This document shows positions 24,320 through 31,837 of a stretch of DNA of 40,245 nt, piece after piece. Source of the stretch: Verrucomicrobiota bacterium (lineage in GTDB: Bacteria; Verrucomicrobiota; Verrucomicrobiia; Limisphaerales; CAIQOK01); the NCBI GenBank assembly GCA_025363535.1, contig JANYDP010000304.1, positions 1-40,245 on the forward strand. Direction: 5' to 3'. Positions within the stretch are counted from its first letter, which is position 1; every line of letters begins with the position of its first letter. Below the pieces are notes generated by a model, which made no database searches, was not told the DNA's origin, and saw only the letters and a program-made list of their open reading frames with translations. The position numbers and the translations under genes were made by a program.

Positions 24320-24619
24320 TTACTCCTCGTCAAACTTGCGTTTGATGAGGGATTCGATTTCAGCCAGCGCGCTGGAAGCGTCCGGGCCGATGGCCGAGAT
24401 GGTCAGTTTGCTGCCCGGGCCGGCGGCGAGCATCATCAAACCCATGATGCTTTTGCCGTTCACTTTTTCACCGTCCTTCTCGACGAAGACATCGCACTGA
24501 AAACGGTTGGCGGTTTTGACGAAGAGCGCGGCGGGCCGGGCGTGAATGCCCAGTTTGTTCGAGACGTGAAAGTCCCGGACAAGGCTGGCATCGTCGGCTG
24601 GCAGTTTTTTGGCGCTCAT
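24320..24619 (-). CDS. ptsH: Phosphocarrier protein HPr
   Basis: The 99-aa protein has the HPr fold and both phosphorylation sites: His26 in NKLGIHARPAALFVKTA (PTS phosphotransfer) and Ser57 in VNGKSIMGLMMLAAGPGSKL, the site used by HPr kinase. It has a 10-residue N-terminal extension compared with the usual 88 aa. It lies just downstream of hprK on the same strand, and no EI or sugar-specific PTS gene is present in the window. In many Gram-negative bacteria such HPr/HprK pairs regulate metabolism or cell envelope rather than transport sugar. Confidence 0.95.
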   Translation of the reverse strand: MSAKKLPADDASLVRDFHVSNKLGIHARPAALFVKTANRFQCDVFVEKDGEKVNGKSIMGLMMLAAGPGSKLTISAIGPDASSALAEIESLIKRKFDEE

Positions 24620-24692
24620 CTGGCTGGCTGGATAGTTAACCCAGTTGTGTCATTTAATCCACGCAATTTTTCTGAAGCGCAGCGGCGGCGGG

Positions 24693-25640
24693 TTATTTTT
24701 TTGCCGTGCCGGCCATCTTGGCGAGGAGCCGTTCGTTCAGATCCTTGGCAGGGTTGGAGCCGGCCATGTTGAGCTTGGTCTGGAAGGCGGCGACTTCAAT
24801 CAGGCGCGCCAAGTCGCGGCCGGGCCGGACCGGCAGGATGATGTGCTTGATGTCCAGCCCGAGGATTTTCACGAACTGGTCGTCCATGCCGACGCGCTCC
24901 ACGTCCTCAACTTCGTTCCAGGCTTTCAAGGTGACGATCAGGTCCACGCGTTTTTTGGTGCGGATGCTTTTGACGCCGAACATGGCGGCGACGTTGATGA
25001 TGCCGATGCCGCGGACTTCCATGTGATTGCGGGTCAGCTCCGAGCTGGTGCCGATCACGTTGTCGCCGTCCTCGAGTGTGACCTTGGTGATGTCGTCGGC
25101 GACGAGGCTGTAGCCGCGTTCAATAAGGGCGAGCACGCTTTCACTTTTCCCGATGCCGCTTTCGCCCTTGATGATGACGCCGATGCCGAGGATGTCCACC
25201 ATGCTGCCCATCTCGGTGCCGTGGGGCGCGAACAGGGCCTCCAGCGCGAGCGTGGCGCGGTTGATGAAATTCATCGTGATGAGCGGCGTTTGAAAGACGG
25301 GCACGCCCGCATTTTCCGCCGCCGCCAGCAAGAGTTTGTCCGGGATCAGGCCGCGGCTGAAGACGAGACAGGGGATTTTGTATTTGAAGAGCGTGGCGTA
25401 ACGCCTCGCCCGCTCGTCAGCGGAGAGCGACTTCAAATAATACGCCTCGGCATGCCCGATGGCCTGAATGCGATGAAGGGCGAAATAGCGCGTAAAGCCG
25501 GTCAGCACGAGGCCAGGGCGGTTCACGGTGGGTTCGAGAATGACACGCTGAAGGCCGCCTGCACCGGTCAGCAGTTTTAATTGCAGCGGGTCGGCCTGGT
25601 CTTTGAAGAAGCGTTCGACGGTGATGGTGTCGCGTTGCAT
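24693..25640 (-). CDS. hprK: HPr kinase/phosphorylase
   Basis: HprK phosphorylates and dephosphorylates HPr on serine. The 315-aa product has an N-terminal DRTGG-like domain (LQLKLLTGAGGLQRVILEPT, then NRPGLVLTGF), a catalytic region with H140-G141 in FAPHGTEMGSMVDILGIGV, Walker A GESGIGKS (159-166), ELTRNHMEVRGIGIINVAAM (the HprK signature) and the C-terminal LPVRPGRDLARLIEVAAFQT segment. The start ATG at 25640 gives MQRDTITVERFF; extension to 25685 would cross the heptamer repeat and is unlikely. Its target ptsH follows after 73 bp. Confidence 0.95.
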   Translation of the reverse strand: MQRDTITVERFFKDQADPLQLKLLTGAGGLQRVILEPTVNRPGLVLTGFTRYFALHRIQAIGHAEAYYLKSLSADERARRYATLFKYKIPCLVFSRGLIPDKLLLAAAENAGVPVFQTPLITMNFINRATLALEALFAPHGTEMGSMVDILGIGVIIKGESGIGKSESVLALIERGYSLVADDITKVTLEDGDNVIGTSSELTRNHMEVRGIGIINVAAMFGVKSIRTKKRVDLIVTLKAWNEVEDVERVGMDDQFVKILGLDIKHIILPVRPGRDLARLIEVAAFQTKLNMAGSNPAKDLNERLLAKMAGTAKK

Positions 25641-25646
25641 AATTTT

Positions 25647-25706
25647 GATGCGTGATGCGTGAAAGTGCGCCGGGCACGTTTCCACGTTTCACGCATCACG
25701 TTTCAC
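25647..25706. repeat. Heptamer-based inverted repeat between lptB and hprK (element C)
   Basis: The left arm is GATGCGT, GATGCGT, GAAAGTG. The right arm is CGTTTCC, then ACGTTTC, ACGCATC and ACGTTTC units. Bases 25651-25664 pair perfectly with 25687-25700 (14 bp, 22-base loop). The lptB stop TGA (25703-25705) is part of the last unit. No T-run follows, so it is not an ordinary terminator. Confidence 0.85.
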
Positions 25707-26467
25707 ATGTTAAACTCCGGTCCGAGATAAATTTCCCGCGCCTTGGGGTCATTGGCTAGAAACTCCGCGCTGCCTTCGACCAGCACCTGTCCTTTGTGGA
25801 TGATGTAGCCGCGATCAATCAGCTTCAACGTCTCGCGCACATTGTGGTCGGTGATCAAAATGCCCAGGCCGCGCTCCTTGAGCCGGCGGACGATTTTCTG
25901 CACTTCATAAACGGCGATCGGATCAATGCCGCTGAACGGTTCGTCGAGCAGCAGCAGCTTGGGATTTGTGACCAGCGCGCGGGTGATTTCCAGCCGCCGT
26001 TTTTCGCCGCCGCTCAATGTGAAGGCCTTGCTTTTGGCCAGCGGCGTGAGATCGAGCTCCTCCAGCAAATACTTCAACCGCACGGCGCGCTCGGAGGAAT
26101 TAATTTTGCACGTCTCGAGGATCGCCAGGATGTTTTGCTCGACGGTGAGCTTGCGAAACACCGATGGCTCCTGCGTGAGATAGCCGATGCCCAGGCGGGC
26201 GCGCTGATGCATCGGCAGGTGGGTGATCCGGTGTTCCTGGAAGCGCACCGCGCCCTCGTCCGGTTTCACCACGCCGACGACCATGTTGAACGTGGTGGTC
26301 TTGCCCGCACCGTTCGGGCCGAGCAGTCCGACGATTTCGCCCGCGCCGATGTTGATGGAAACGCCGTTGACCACGCGGCGCTGGCCGTAGGTTTTGACGA
26401 GCTGATGGGTGGCGAGCAACGCGGCAGCGGACTGCGGCGATGGCGGTTGGGGTTCGGTTGCGCTCAC
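25703..26467 (-). CDS. lptB: LPS export ABC transporter ATP-binding protein LptB
   Basis: LptB powers extraction of lipopolysaccharide from the inner membrane. The 254-aa protein has Walker A GPNGAGKT (50-57), the LptB-specific RARLGIGYLTQEPSVFRKLT Q-loop region, signature TLSGGEKRRLEITRALV, Walker B LLLLDEPFSGIDPIAV and switch ITDHNVRETL. It starts with GTG. An N-terminal Pro/Ser/Ala-rich tail of about 18 residues is not in E. coli LptB. The order kdsA-lptC-lptA-lptB is as in proteobacteria, here joined to hprK-ptsH. It is 12 bp from lptA. Confidence 0.95.
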   Translation of the reverse strand: MSATEPQPPSPQSAAALLATHQLVKTYGQRRVVNGVSINIGAGEIVGLLGPNGAGKTTTFNMVVGVVKPDEGAVRFQEHRITHLPMHQRARLGIGYLTQEPSVFRKLTVEQNILAILETCKINSSERAVRLKYLLEELDLTPLAKSKAFTLSGGEKRRLEITRALVTNPKLLLLDEPFSGIDPIAVYEVQKIVRRLKERGLGILITDHNVRETLKLIDRGYIIHKGQVLVEGSAEFLANDPKAREIYLGPEFNM

Positions 26468-26479
26468 ACTTGGGTTGAT

Positions 26480-27049
26480 CTAAAAAAGTTTCAACGACGG
26501 CGCGTTCGTGCCGGAAGTTTTGGCGGGTGCCTGTCCTTGCATCTGGAGATTTTCCCCGTGAATGGAGTCGGTGATGCGATCCCAGATGATCGGGTCGCCG
26601 GTGCCGCTGAACATGGCCGATTCCATGAACACATTGCCGGTCAAGGTGATCGTGTCGTTGGTCGCGGTGCTGGTGGTTTTGTAGATGTTGACGGCCTTGT
26701 CGCAGGTCACATGCACCGGGCGGTTCTGCGGATCCAGGCCGTCGAGCTTCACGTTGCCGGAGGCGGTGATGATTTCCGGGCGGCCGCCGTTGGTCGAAAC
26801 CTGCGCGGTCAGGAGGTCGCACGTCATTTTCATCAACGCATAAGTCACCCGCACATGGCCGCGATAAATGCCGCTGCGGTTCTTCAGATCAAAATCCCCC
26901 GCGTCGGAAAAAATTTCCACGGGCGGGTTGGTGGCGGCGAGCGCGGGGCTGGCGTTGGTCGGCGCGGACAATTCCGGCAGCGGCAGGTTGGTCTGGGCGC
27001 TCGCGGTGAGCGTGAGCGCAACGGCGAAAAGACAAAGAATAACTTTCAT
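26480..27049 (-). CDS. lptA: LPS transport periplasmic protein LptA (OstA-like)
   Basis: This 189-aa protein starts with a signal peptide (MKVILCLFAVALTLTASAQT) and contains a single OstA/LptA beta-jellyroll: VEIFSDAGDFDLKNRSGIYR, GHVRVTYALMKMTCDLLTAQ, IITASGNVKLDG and TGNVFMESAMFSG. These strands bridge LPS across the periplasm in known systems. It overlaps lptC by 4 bp (ATGA-type) and precedes lptB. Sequence similarity to E. coli LptA is low, but domain and context agree. Confidence 0.88.
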   Translation of the reverse strand: MKVILCLFAVALTLTASAQTNLPLPELSAPTNASPALAATNPPVEIFSDAGDFDLKNRSGIYRGHVRVTYALMKMTCDLLTAQVSTNGGRPEIITASGNVKLDGLDPQNRPVHVTCDKAVNIYKTTSTATNDTITLTGNVFMESAMFSGTGDPIIWDRITDSIHGENLQMQGQAPAKTSGTNAPSLKLF

Positions 27050-27525
27050 GGTTTCGGCGCGGCAGGCCGCGCGTTGTTGATGATCGTATGCACGCGGTTG
27101 GAGAGGGTGAGAGTCTGGTTGGTCATGTGCAGCAAAAATCCTTCGCTTTCAAAAAGAAACCGGCCGTCGCCGCTTTGGGCTTCCAGATGACCGTCGGAAT
27201 AAACCGTCTTTTGGGTATAGTCGTAGAAACACTGGGGCGCGCGCACGACCAGTTGGTTCGTGCCGTTTTCATTGAACAACTGCCATTTCACGCGGCGAAT
27301 CAAAACCTGGTGACTGCCGGACTGGAGTTCGGCCTCGTCGCCTTCGAGCAGGGATTTCATCTGGGTTTCGTGCGGCGGCGGGAAATTTTCCGGCACGGCG
27401 TAGTTGGAGACCACCATGTTGGCGGATCGTTCCGGGGCAGCCATCAGGGCCGACGCGACCAGCAGTAACGCCAGCGAGCGGGCGGCAAGCTGCCGTGAGC
27501 TGCTTGTGAAAAGTTTCCGGATCAT
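27046..27525 (-). CDS. lptC: LptC-like LPS export protein
   Basis: A 159-aa protein with one N-terminal hydrophobic segment (RSLALLLVASALMAAPE) and an LptC/OstA-like beta domain: ETQMKSLLEGDEAELQSGSH, RRVKWQLFNENGTNQLVVRA, YTQKTVYSDGHLEAQSGDGR, GFLLHMTNQTLTLSNRVHTI. LptC links LptBFG to LptA. Assignment rests on size, the membrane anchor, jellyroll-like strands and position between kdsA and lptA, with 4-bp overlaps on both sides. Direct motif evidence is weaker than for LptA or LptB. Confidence 0.75.
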   Translation of the reverse strand: MIRKLFTSSSRQLAARSLALLLVASALMAAPERSANMVVSNYAVPENFPPPHETQMKSLLEGDEAELQSGSHQVLIRRVKWQLFNENGTNQLVVRAPQCFYDYTQKTVYSDGHLEAQSGDGRFLFESEGFLLHMTNQTLTLSNRVHTIINNARPAAPKP

Positions 27526-28337
27526 TGGGCGGCGGCGTGGAATTTCAGGAGCGACTTGAGCAGCGCCGGCATTTCCGCCAGCGGAATCATGTTGGGTCCG
27601 TCACTGGGGGACTGGTCGGGGTGTGGATGAGTTTCGATGAAGATGCCATTCGCGCCCGCCGCCACCGCGCACCGCGCCAGCACCGGGGCGAATTCCCGCT
27701 GGCCGGTTGTCCGATCCCCGCCACCGCCGGGCAGTTGCACGGAATGGGTCGCGTCAAAAATCACCGGCGCGCCAAAGCGTTTCAAAATGGGAATCGAGCG
27801 CATGTCGGACACGAGGTTGTTGTAGCCGAAGGTCGTGCCGCGTTCGGTGACGAGAATTTTTTTTGCGCCCGCGCTCCGGGCCTTCTCGATGACCTGGCCC
27901 ATTTCGAGCGGCGAGAGGAACTGGCCCTTCTTCACATTCACAATGCGTCCGGTGTGCGCGGCGGCTTCGATCAAATCGGTCTGGCGGCACAGGAACGCGG
28001 GGATTTGCAGGATGTCCACGACTTCACTGGCAAGGCTGGCCTGGTGCTCGGTATGAACATCCGTCAGCACGGGTACGCCGATTTTTTTGCGGACGTTGGC
28101 GAGGACTTGCAGCCCGGTTTCGAGACCGGGGCCGCGTGCGGATTTGGCGGAGGTGCGATTGGCCTTGTCGAAGCTCGCCTTGAAGACGTAAGCGATGCCG
28201 AGCTGGTCGCAGGTTTTTTTCATCGCCGCCGCAATTTTGAGGCAGAGCGCCTCGCTTTCAATGACGCAGGGGCCGGCGATCAGAAACAGCCGGCGGGCTG
28301 TGGTCAGGGATTTCCAGATGGCGGTGTCATTGAGCAC
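27522..28337 (-). CDS. kdsA: 3-deoxy-8-phosphooctulonate synthase (KDO-8-P synthase)
   Basis: KdsA condenses PEP with arabinose-5-phosphate to KDO-8-phosphate, the precursor of the LPS inner core sugar. The 271-aa protein shows LIAGPCVIESEALCLKIAAA, VFKASFDKANRTSAKSARGP, PVLTDVHTEHQASLASEVVD, QIPAFLCRQTDLI, NVKKGQFLSPLEMG, TERGTTFGYNNLVSDMRSIP, PVIFDATHSVQLPGGGG and ANGIFIETHPHPDQSPSDGP. It starts with GTG because an in-frame stop lies just upstream. As first gene of the kdsA-lptCAB group it couples KDO supply to LPS export. Confidence 0.96.
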   Translation of the reverse strand: MLNDTAIWKSLTTARRLFLIAGPCVIESEALCLKIAAAMKKTCDQLGIAYVFKASFDKANRTSAKSARGPGLETGLQVLANVRKKIGVPVLTDVHTEHQASLASEVVDILQIPAFLCRQTDLIEAAAHTGRIVNVKKGQFLSPLEMGQVIEKARSAGAKKILVTERGTTFGYNNLVSDMRSIPILKRFGAPVIFDATHSVQLPGGGGDRTTGQREFAPVLARCAVAAGANGIFIETHPHPDQSPSDGPNMIPLAEMPALLKSLLKFHAAAQ

Positions 28338-28440
28338 GCGCCATTTCTAGCAGCGGCGTGGTGAATTGTAAATGACCCGTCCGCGGTTTGCCCGATGGAG
28401 CCGACAGGCAATCATCTTCAACGCCTCCGCTTCCGGTTTT

Positions 28441-29148
28441 TCAACTGATCAGCAGCAACCGTGGCGGCTGGCCGGAGCGGTTGGCGGGAGCGCGGTGGAT
28501 GCAGGGCGGAACGGGACTGCCCGGCCAGTCCGTGGCGATGCGCCAGAGATTGCCCAAACCGAAGGAAAAAGGCCGCGCCGCCGGGATTGCGGCGTAGTGA
28601 AGAGCGTAGCAGTTTTCTTTCAGGTATTCGCGGAAGTCGTCGTCATCTTTCCCACCGAAGAGCTTGAGGAGTTCGGCGCGGGTGGCGGGGAGGTCCACGC
28701 GCCGTTGCGCCTCGTCGTTGCGCAAACCCTCGCTCGCCGATCCGTGGTAGGTGCAAAGCCAGGTGTCGGCCTCCACCGTGGCGCTATCTGCGTGGAAGGA
28801 GTAAACGTCCGTGGAGACGGCGGCGTCCGCGTCGCGGGGGTAGGCATGAATGCAGTTGAGGACGGGGTCGAGGTTTTGCTCCCGGAGCAGTCGCTGATCT
28901 TCGAGCAGTGTGGCAATGGCGGCCCGGCCCACGTCGCTCACCGGGAGTGAAAGCAGTCGGGCATCGTCGAGGGTGATGATCCCCTCACCGGCACCGAGGT
29001 GATCCACGACTTCGTTGAAATCGCCGGGCAACGTGCGCTGCCAGCATAGGGCATTGACGCCCCCGGCGAACGGAGTCGAGACCAGCTCGGAAAAACTGTT
29101 CACCGTCTGGATGCGGGTGTAGTCGGGAGGCTGGGTGAAGGGGCTCAT
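28441..29148 (-). CDS. DUF1826-like protein of unknown function
   Basis: The 235-aa protein resembles the DUF1826 family by eye: GGVNALCWQRTLPGDFNEVV near residue 28 matches the GVNLAIWQR.LP opening, VYSFHADSATVEADTWLCTY corresponds to the conserved FH.D....RL..TY segment with its histidine and aspartate, and GNLWRIATDWPGSPVPPCIH-RAP with a final RLLL matches the ending GL.HRSP..RLLL. DUF1826 has no established function. The gene stands alone between kdsA and a 595-bp non-coding region. Assignment is from memory of family motifs, so moderate. Confidence 0.6.
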   Translation of the reverse strand: MSPFTQPPDYTRIQTVNSFSELVSTPFAGGVNALCWQRTLPGDFNEVVDHLGAGEGIITLDDARLLSLPVSDVGRAAIATLLEDQRLLREQNLDPVLNCIHAYPRDADAAVSTDVYSFHADSATVEADTWLCTYHGSASEGLRNDEAQRRVDLPATRAELLKLFGGKDDDDFREYLKENCYALHYAAIPAARPFSFGLGNLWRIATDWPGSPVPPCIHRAPANRSGQPPRLLLIS

Positions 29149-29743
29149 GCGCGCGGCAAAAGAAGCGTCGGCAACTGGTGGCGGCCCACGGCTTGCAGTT
29201 CAGAATTGAGCGCTTCGTCGAGTGTTGGTGACAACTTCACGATCCGGATTGTCGCTTTGCGCGGCGTCCGGTTCAAGGATGCGTTTGTGTCCGGCACCAG
29301 TCATCAACCTTCCAGAGCATTTGCCCAACTTGAATTTCCGGGTGCGATTAAAAGCGGTGAGGCCATCGCCAAGGTAGGGCGCGTCGCTCCGCGCGCGTCG
29401 GGGATCCAGAATGGAACGCCCGAGGAGTTTTGGCCTCCAGACGGGATCGGGCTGGAGTCCAAATTTCTGTCGGGACAATTTTCTGGAGCGGAATATCGTG
29501 CAAAACTTTGCCGGAACCGCTTTCCAACACAGTTTGAAGGGCCGTTTTGGGAATGGGAATGGGTGGATTGCCAGCGGCGGAGCAACGCCGCTCCACTATC
29601 GCACCGATTGTTTGGCTGAAACGAAATGCGGTCGTCCTTCTGTTCCCAAGCTGCGGCGGCAGGTCTGCGCCGCCGCCGCGTCCCGTCAACAAGGCTGGGC
29701 GCTTCGCTTGACAGGTTGCTGAACGAAATTATAGTGCGCACGA
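29149..29743. other. Non-coding region with GC-rich hairpins before kamA
   Basis: No convincing gene lies here. Frames are open on both strands (for example 29206-29619 plus) but give peptides rich in Arg, Pro and Ser with no family. Two hairpins are visible: AGCGGCG (29573-29579) with CGCCGCT (29586-29592), and GCGGCGGC (29653-29660) with GCCGCCGC (29669-29676). A stretch near 29371-29403 (GGTAGGGCGCG to CGCGCGTCGGGG) also looks like a repeat-type palindrome. The right end carries the kamA promoter. Confidence 0.6.
29708..29735 (+). promoter_or_regulatory. Strong sigma70 promoter of kamA
   Basis: TTGACA (29708-29713), a 16-bp spacer and TATAGT (29730-29735) match consensus 6/6 and 5/6. Transcription would start near 29742, two bases before the ATG at 29744, so the mRNA would have practically no leader. 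Confidence 0.75.
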
Positions 29744-30982
29744 ATGCAGAGTGAAGAATTGAAGGAAAATGGTGACGAGCCGCCGGGCGCGCGGCTTTCT
29801 GATTCGCTAAAGCAATTCCGTTCCGCCGGGCGCGGCTTTTGGAGCAATGTTTCCGATGCCGACTGGAATGACTGGCGCTGGCAGTTGAAGCATCGCATCA
29901 CCACGCTGGAACAGTTGCACCGGCTCATGCCCACGCTCACCCCCGAGGAACATGCGGGCACGCAGCTCGCCAACCACAAGCTGGCGCTGGCCATCACGCC
30001 GTATTTTTTCAACCTGATAGATCCGGCGGACGAAAACTGCCCGATCCGCTGGCAGGTGATTCCGCGCATCGAGGAGACGCACACGGCGGCCTGGGAGATG
30101 AGCGATCCGTGCGGTGAGGATTCGCATTCGCCGGTGCCAGGACTCGTGCATCGCTATCCTGACCGCGTGCTGTTTCTGGTGACAGACCGGTGCGCATCCT
30201 ATTGCCGTTATTGCACGCGGTCGCGGCTGGTGAGCAACGCGACGGGCTACGATTTTCATCCCGAGTACGACAAGCAGATCGCCTACATCGCGGCGCATCC
30301 GGAGATTCGCGACGTGCTGTTGAGCGGCGGTGATCCGCTGTTGTTGAGCGACGAGAAGCTGGAGAATTTATTAAGCCGGCTGCGGGCGATTCCGCATGTG
30401 GAGTTTCTTCGCCTCGGTACGCGCATTCCGGTTTTTCTGCCGCAACGGATCACGCCGGAACTGTGCGCGATGTTGAAACAATTTCATCCGCTTTTTATCA
30501 GCATCCACTCGAACCATCCGCGTGAACTGACTACGGAAGTTCTCGACGCGCTGGGTCGTCTCGCCGATGCGGGCATCCCGCTGGGCAACCAGTCGGTGCT
30601 GCTGCGCCATGTGAACGACGACGCGGAAGTGATGAAGACGCATTTGCAGAAGCTGCTCCGCTGCCGGGTGAAGCCGTATTATCTTTATCAGTGCGACTTG
30701 ATTTCCGGTTCGGCGCACTTGCGGGCGAGTGTGCGCAAGGGGCTGGAAATCATGGAACAATTGCGCGGTCACACCACGGGTTACGCGGTGCCGACCTATG
30801 TGATTGACGCGCCCAACGGCGGCGGCAAGGTGCCCATCAGTCCGGAATACGTGTTGAGCCGCAACGCCGACCGGGTGGTCATCCGCAACTACGAGGGAAA
30901 GATTTTCGAATACCCGGAAGCTGCCGACGGCACTCCACTGGTGGCAGCGCCGAGGGAGATTGAGGAGCCGGCGTTGGTTTAA
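29744..30982 (+). CDS. kamA: Lysine 2,3-aminomutase family radical SAM enzyme
   Basis: KamA moves the alpha-amino group of lysine to the beta position using a [4Fe-4S] cluster, SAM and PLP. The 412-aa protein has the cluster motif DRCASYCRYCTRSRLV (C150, C154, C157), GGDPLLLSDEKLENLLSRLR, the lysine-mutase stretch HPLFISIHSNHPRELT, GIPLGNQSVLLRHVNDD, VKPYYLYQCDLISGSAHLR and the PLP-lysine region YVIDAPNGGGKVPISPEY. EpmB (EF-P lysylation) is shorter and lacks this C-terminal part, so a catabolic or beta-lysine role is favoured. It has its own promoter. Confidence 0.9.
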   Translation: MQSEELKENGDEPPGARLSDSLKQFRSAGRGFWSNVSDADWNDWRWQLKHRITTLEQLHRLMPTLTPEEHAGTQLANHKLALAITPYFFNLIDPADENCPIRWQVIPRIEETHTAAWEMSDPCGEDSHSPVPGLVHRYPDRVLFLVTDRCASYCRYCTRSRLVSNATGYDFHPEYDKQIAYIAAHPEIRDVLLSGGDPLLLSDEKLENLLSRLRAIPHVEFLRLGTRIPVFLPQRITPELCAMLKQFHPLFISIHSNHPRELTTEVLDALGRLADAGIPLGNQSVLLRHVNDDAEVMKTHLQKLLRCRVKPYYLYQCDLISGSAHLRASVRKGLEIMEQLRGHTTGYAVPTYVIDAPNGGGKVPISPEYVLSRNADRVVIRNYEGKIFEYPEAADGTPLVAAPREIEEPALV

Positions 30983-31338
30983 GGTTCGATTCAAACGGGG
31001 AACTCGCCCGCGCCAACTGGAAAGCCGGATGCTTTTTGTAATTGTTGGCGCAAGCCGATTCTCTATTCTGGCTTCGTTATTAAACAGTTTTGTCAGTGGA
31101 TAGAATGGCCGTATAAGCTGGGATTTTTTGTTTGCACCCAAGAGCTTACCCATTAACATTGATCCTAACTGTCTGAACCGAGTGACATCATGTAGCGCGA
31201 GTGATGGGTGAACTGTCGGTTGATCAAAAATTAAACTAAGCGATACGAATGAATGTGCTCGATATCTGGGAAGGCTTCCGAGTATCAGCGGATTTTCCGT
31301 AACAAACCCTAAACATAAAGCATAAAGAAAGTTCCAAA
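30983..31338. other. Intergenic region between kamA and the lipoprotein gene
   Basis: The 356 bp are AT-richer than the surroundings and contain no open frame with family features and no clear RNA gene. CATAAAG occurs twice in tandem (31314-31327) just before the next gene. No promoter with both hexamers near consensus was found. A regulatory or small RNA role cannot be excluded. Confidence 0.5.
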
Positions 31339-31785
31339 ATGAAATTCATTAAAATTAATGCCGGTGTTCTTGGTTGCCTGCTGGCCGTCGCCCTCAGCGG
31401 CTGTGACAAAAATTCCTCCAGCCCGGCCGTCGAGGATGCCAAGAAATCTGCGGAAAGCGCCACCACCGCAGCCCAGCAAGGCGTGGATAAAGCCGTCACA
31501 GAAGCGAAGCAAGCGGGTGAGAAAGTGGTCGCCGAAACGAAAGAGGCCGGCCAGAAGGCGGTCGCCACGGCGACTGAACAGGTCAAGGCCGCCGGCGGTG
31601 ACGCGACGGCCGTGATCGCCAAGGTGCAAAGCCTGGTCGCGGAAAAGAAATATCAGGAAGCCCTCACCTCGCTCGGCAGCTTGAAGGACGTGAAGCTTTC
31701 CGACACCCAGCAAAAGGTCGTGGATGGACTCAAAGAGCAGATCACCAAGTTGATGAGCAGCGGTGCCGGACTGCTGGGCAAATAA
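31339..31785 (+). CDS. LEA-like amphipathic-repeat lipoprotein
   Basis: The 148-aa protein has a lipoprotein signal (MKFIKINAGVLGCLLAVALS then GC, lipobox LSGC) and a long central stretch (about residues 32-90) of Ala/Lys/Glu-rich amphipathic repeats: AKKSAESATTAAQQGVDKA, EAKQAGEKVVAETKEAGQKA. Such 11-residue-like repeats resemble LEA and apolipoprotein-like stress proteins. The C-terminal helix pair (VIAKVQSLVAEKKYQEALTS onward) looks TPR-like. It precedes the DUF481 barrel by 52 bp and is probably co-transcribed. Function is inferred as envelope-associated stress protection at most. Confidence 0.7.
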   Translation: MKFIKINAGVLGCLLAVALSGCDKNSSSPAVEDAKKSAESATTAAQQGVDKAVTEAKQAGEKVVAETKEAGQKAVATATEQVKAAGGDATAVIAKVQSLVAEKKYQEALTSLGSLKDVKLSDTQQKVVDGLKEQITKLMSSGAGLLGK

Positions 31786-31810
31786 CCAAATCCCCTCAAT
31801 AACAATAGCA

Positions 31811-31837
31811 AACACACCTACACACACCTACACACAC
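31811..31837 (+). repeat. CA-rich 10-bp tandem repeat before the DUF481 gene
   Basis: AACACACCTA, CACACACCTA and CACACACATG follow each other directly, the last containing the ATG start. It occupies the leader where a ribosome site would lie. Slippage would change leader length. Origin and role are unknown. Confidence 0.6.

Noticed and set aside
25641..25685. 15-residue extension of HprK
   Set aside because: It crosses repeat element C and has no conservation with HprK starts.
29206..29619. 137-codon frame before kamA
   Set aside because: Overlaps open frames in other phases, no domain, and contains repeat-like hairpins.
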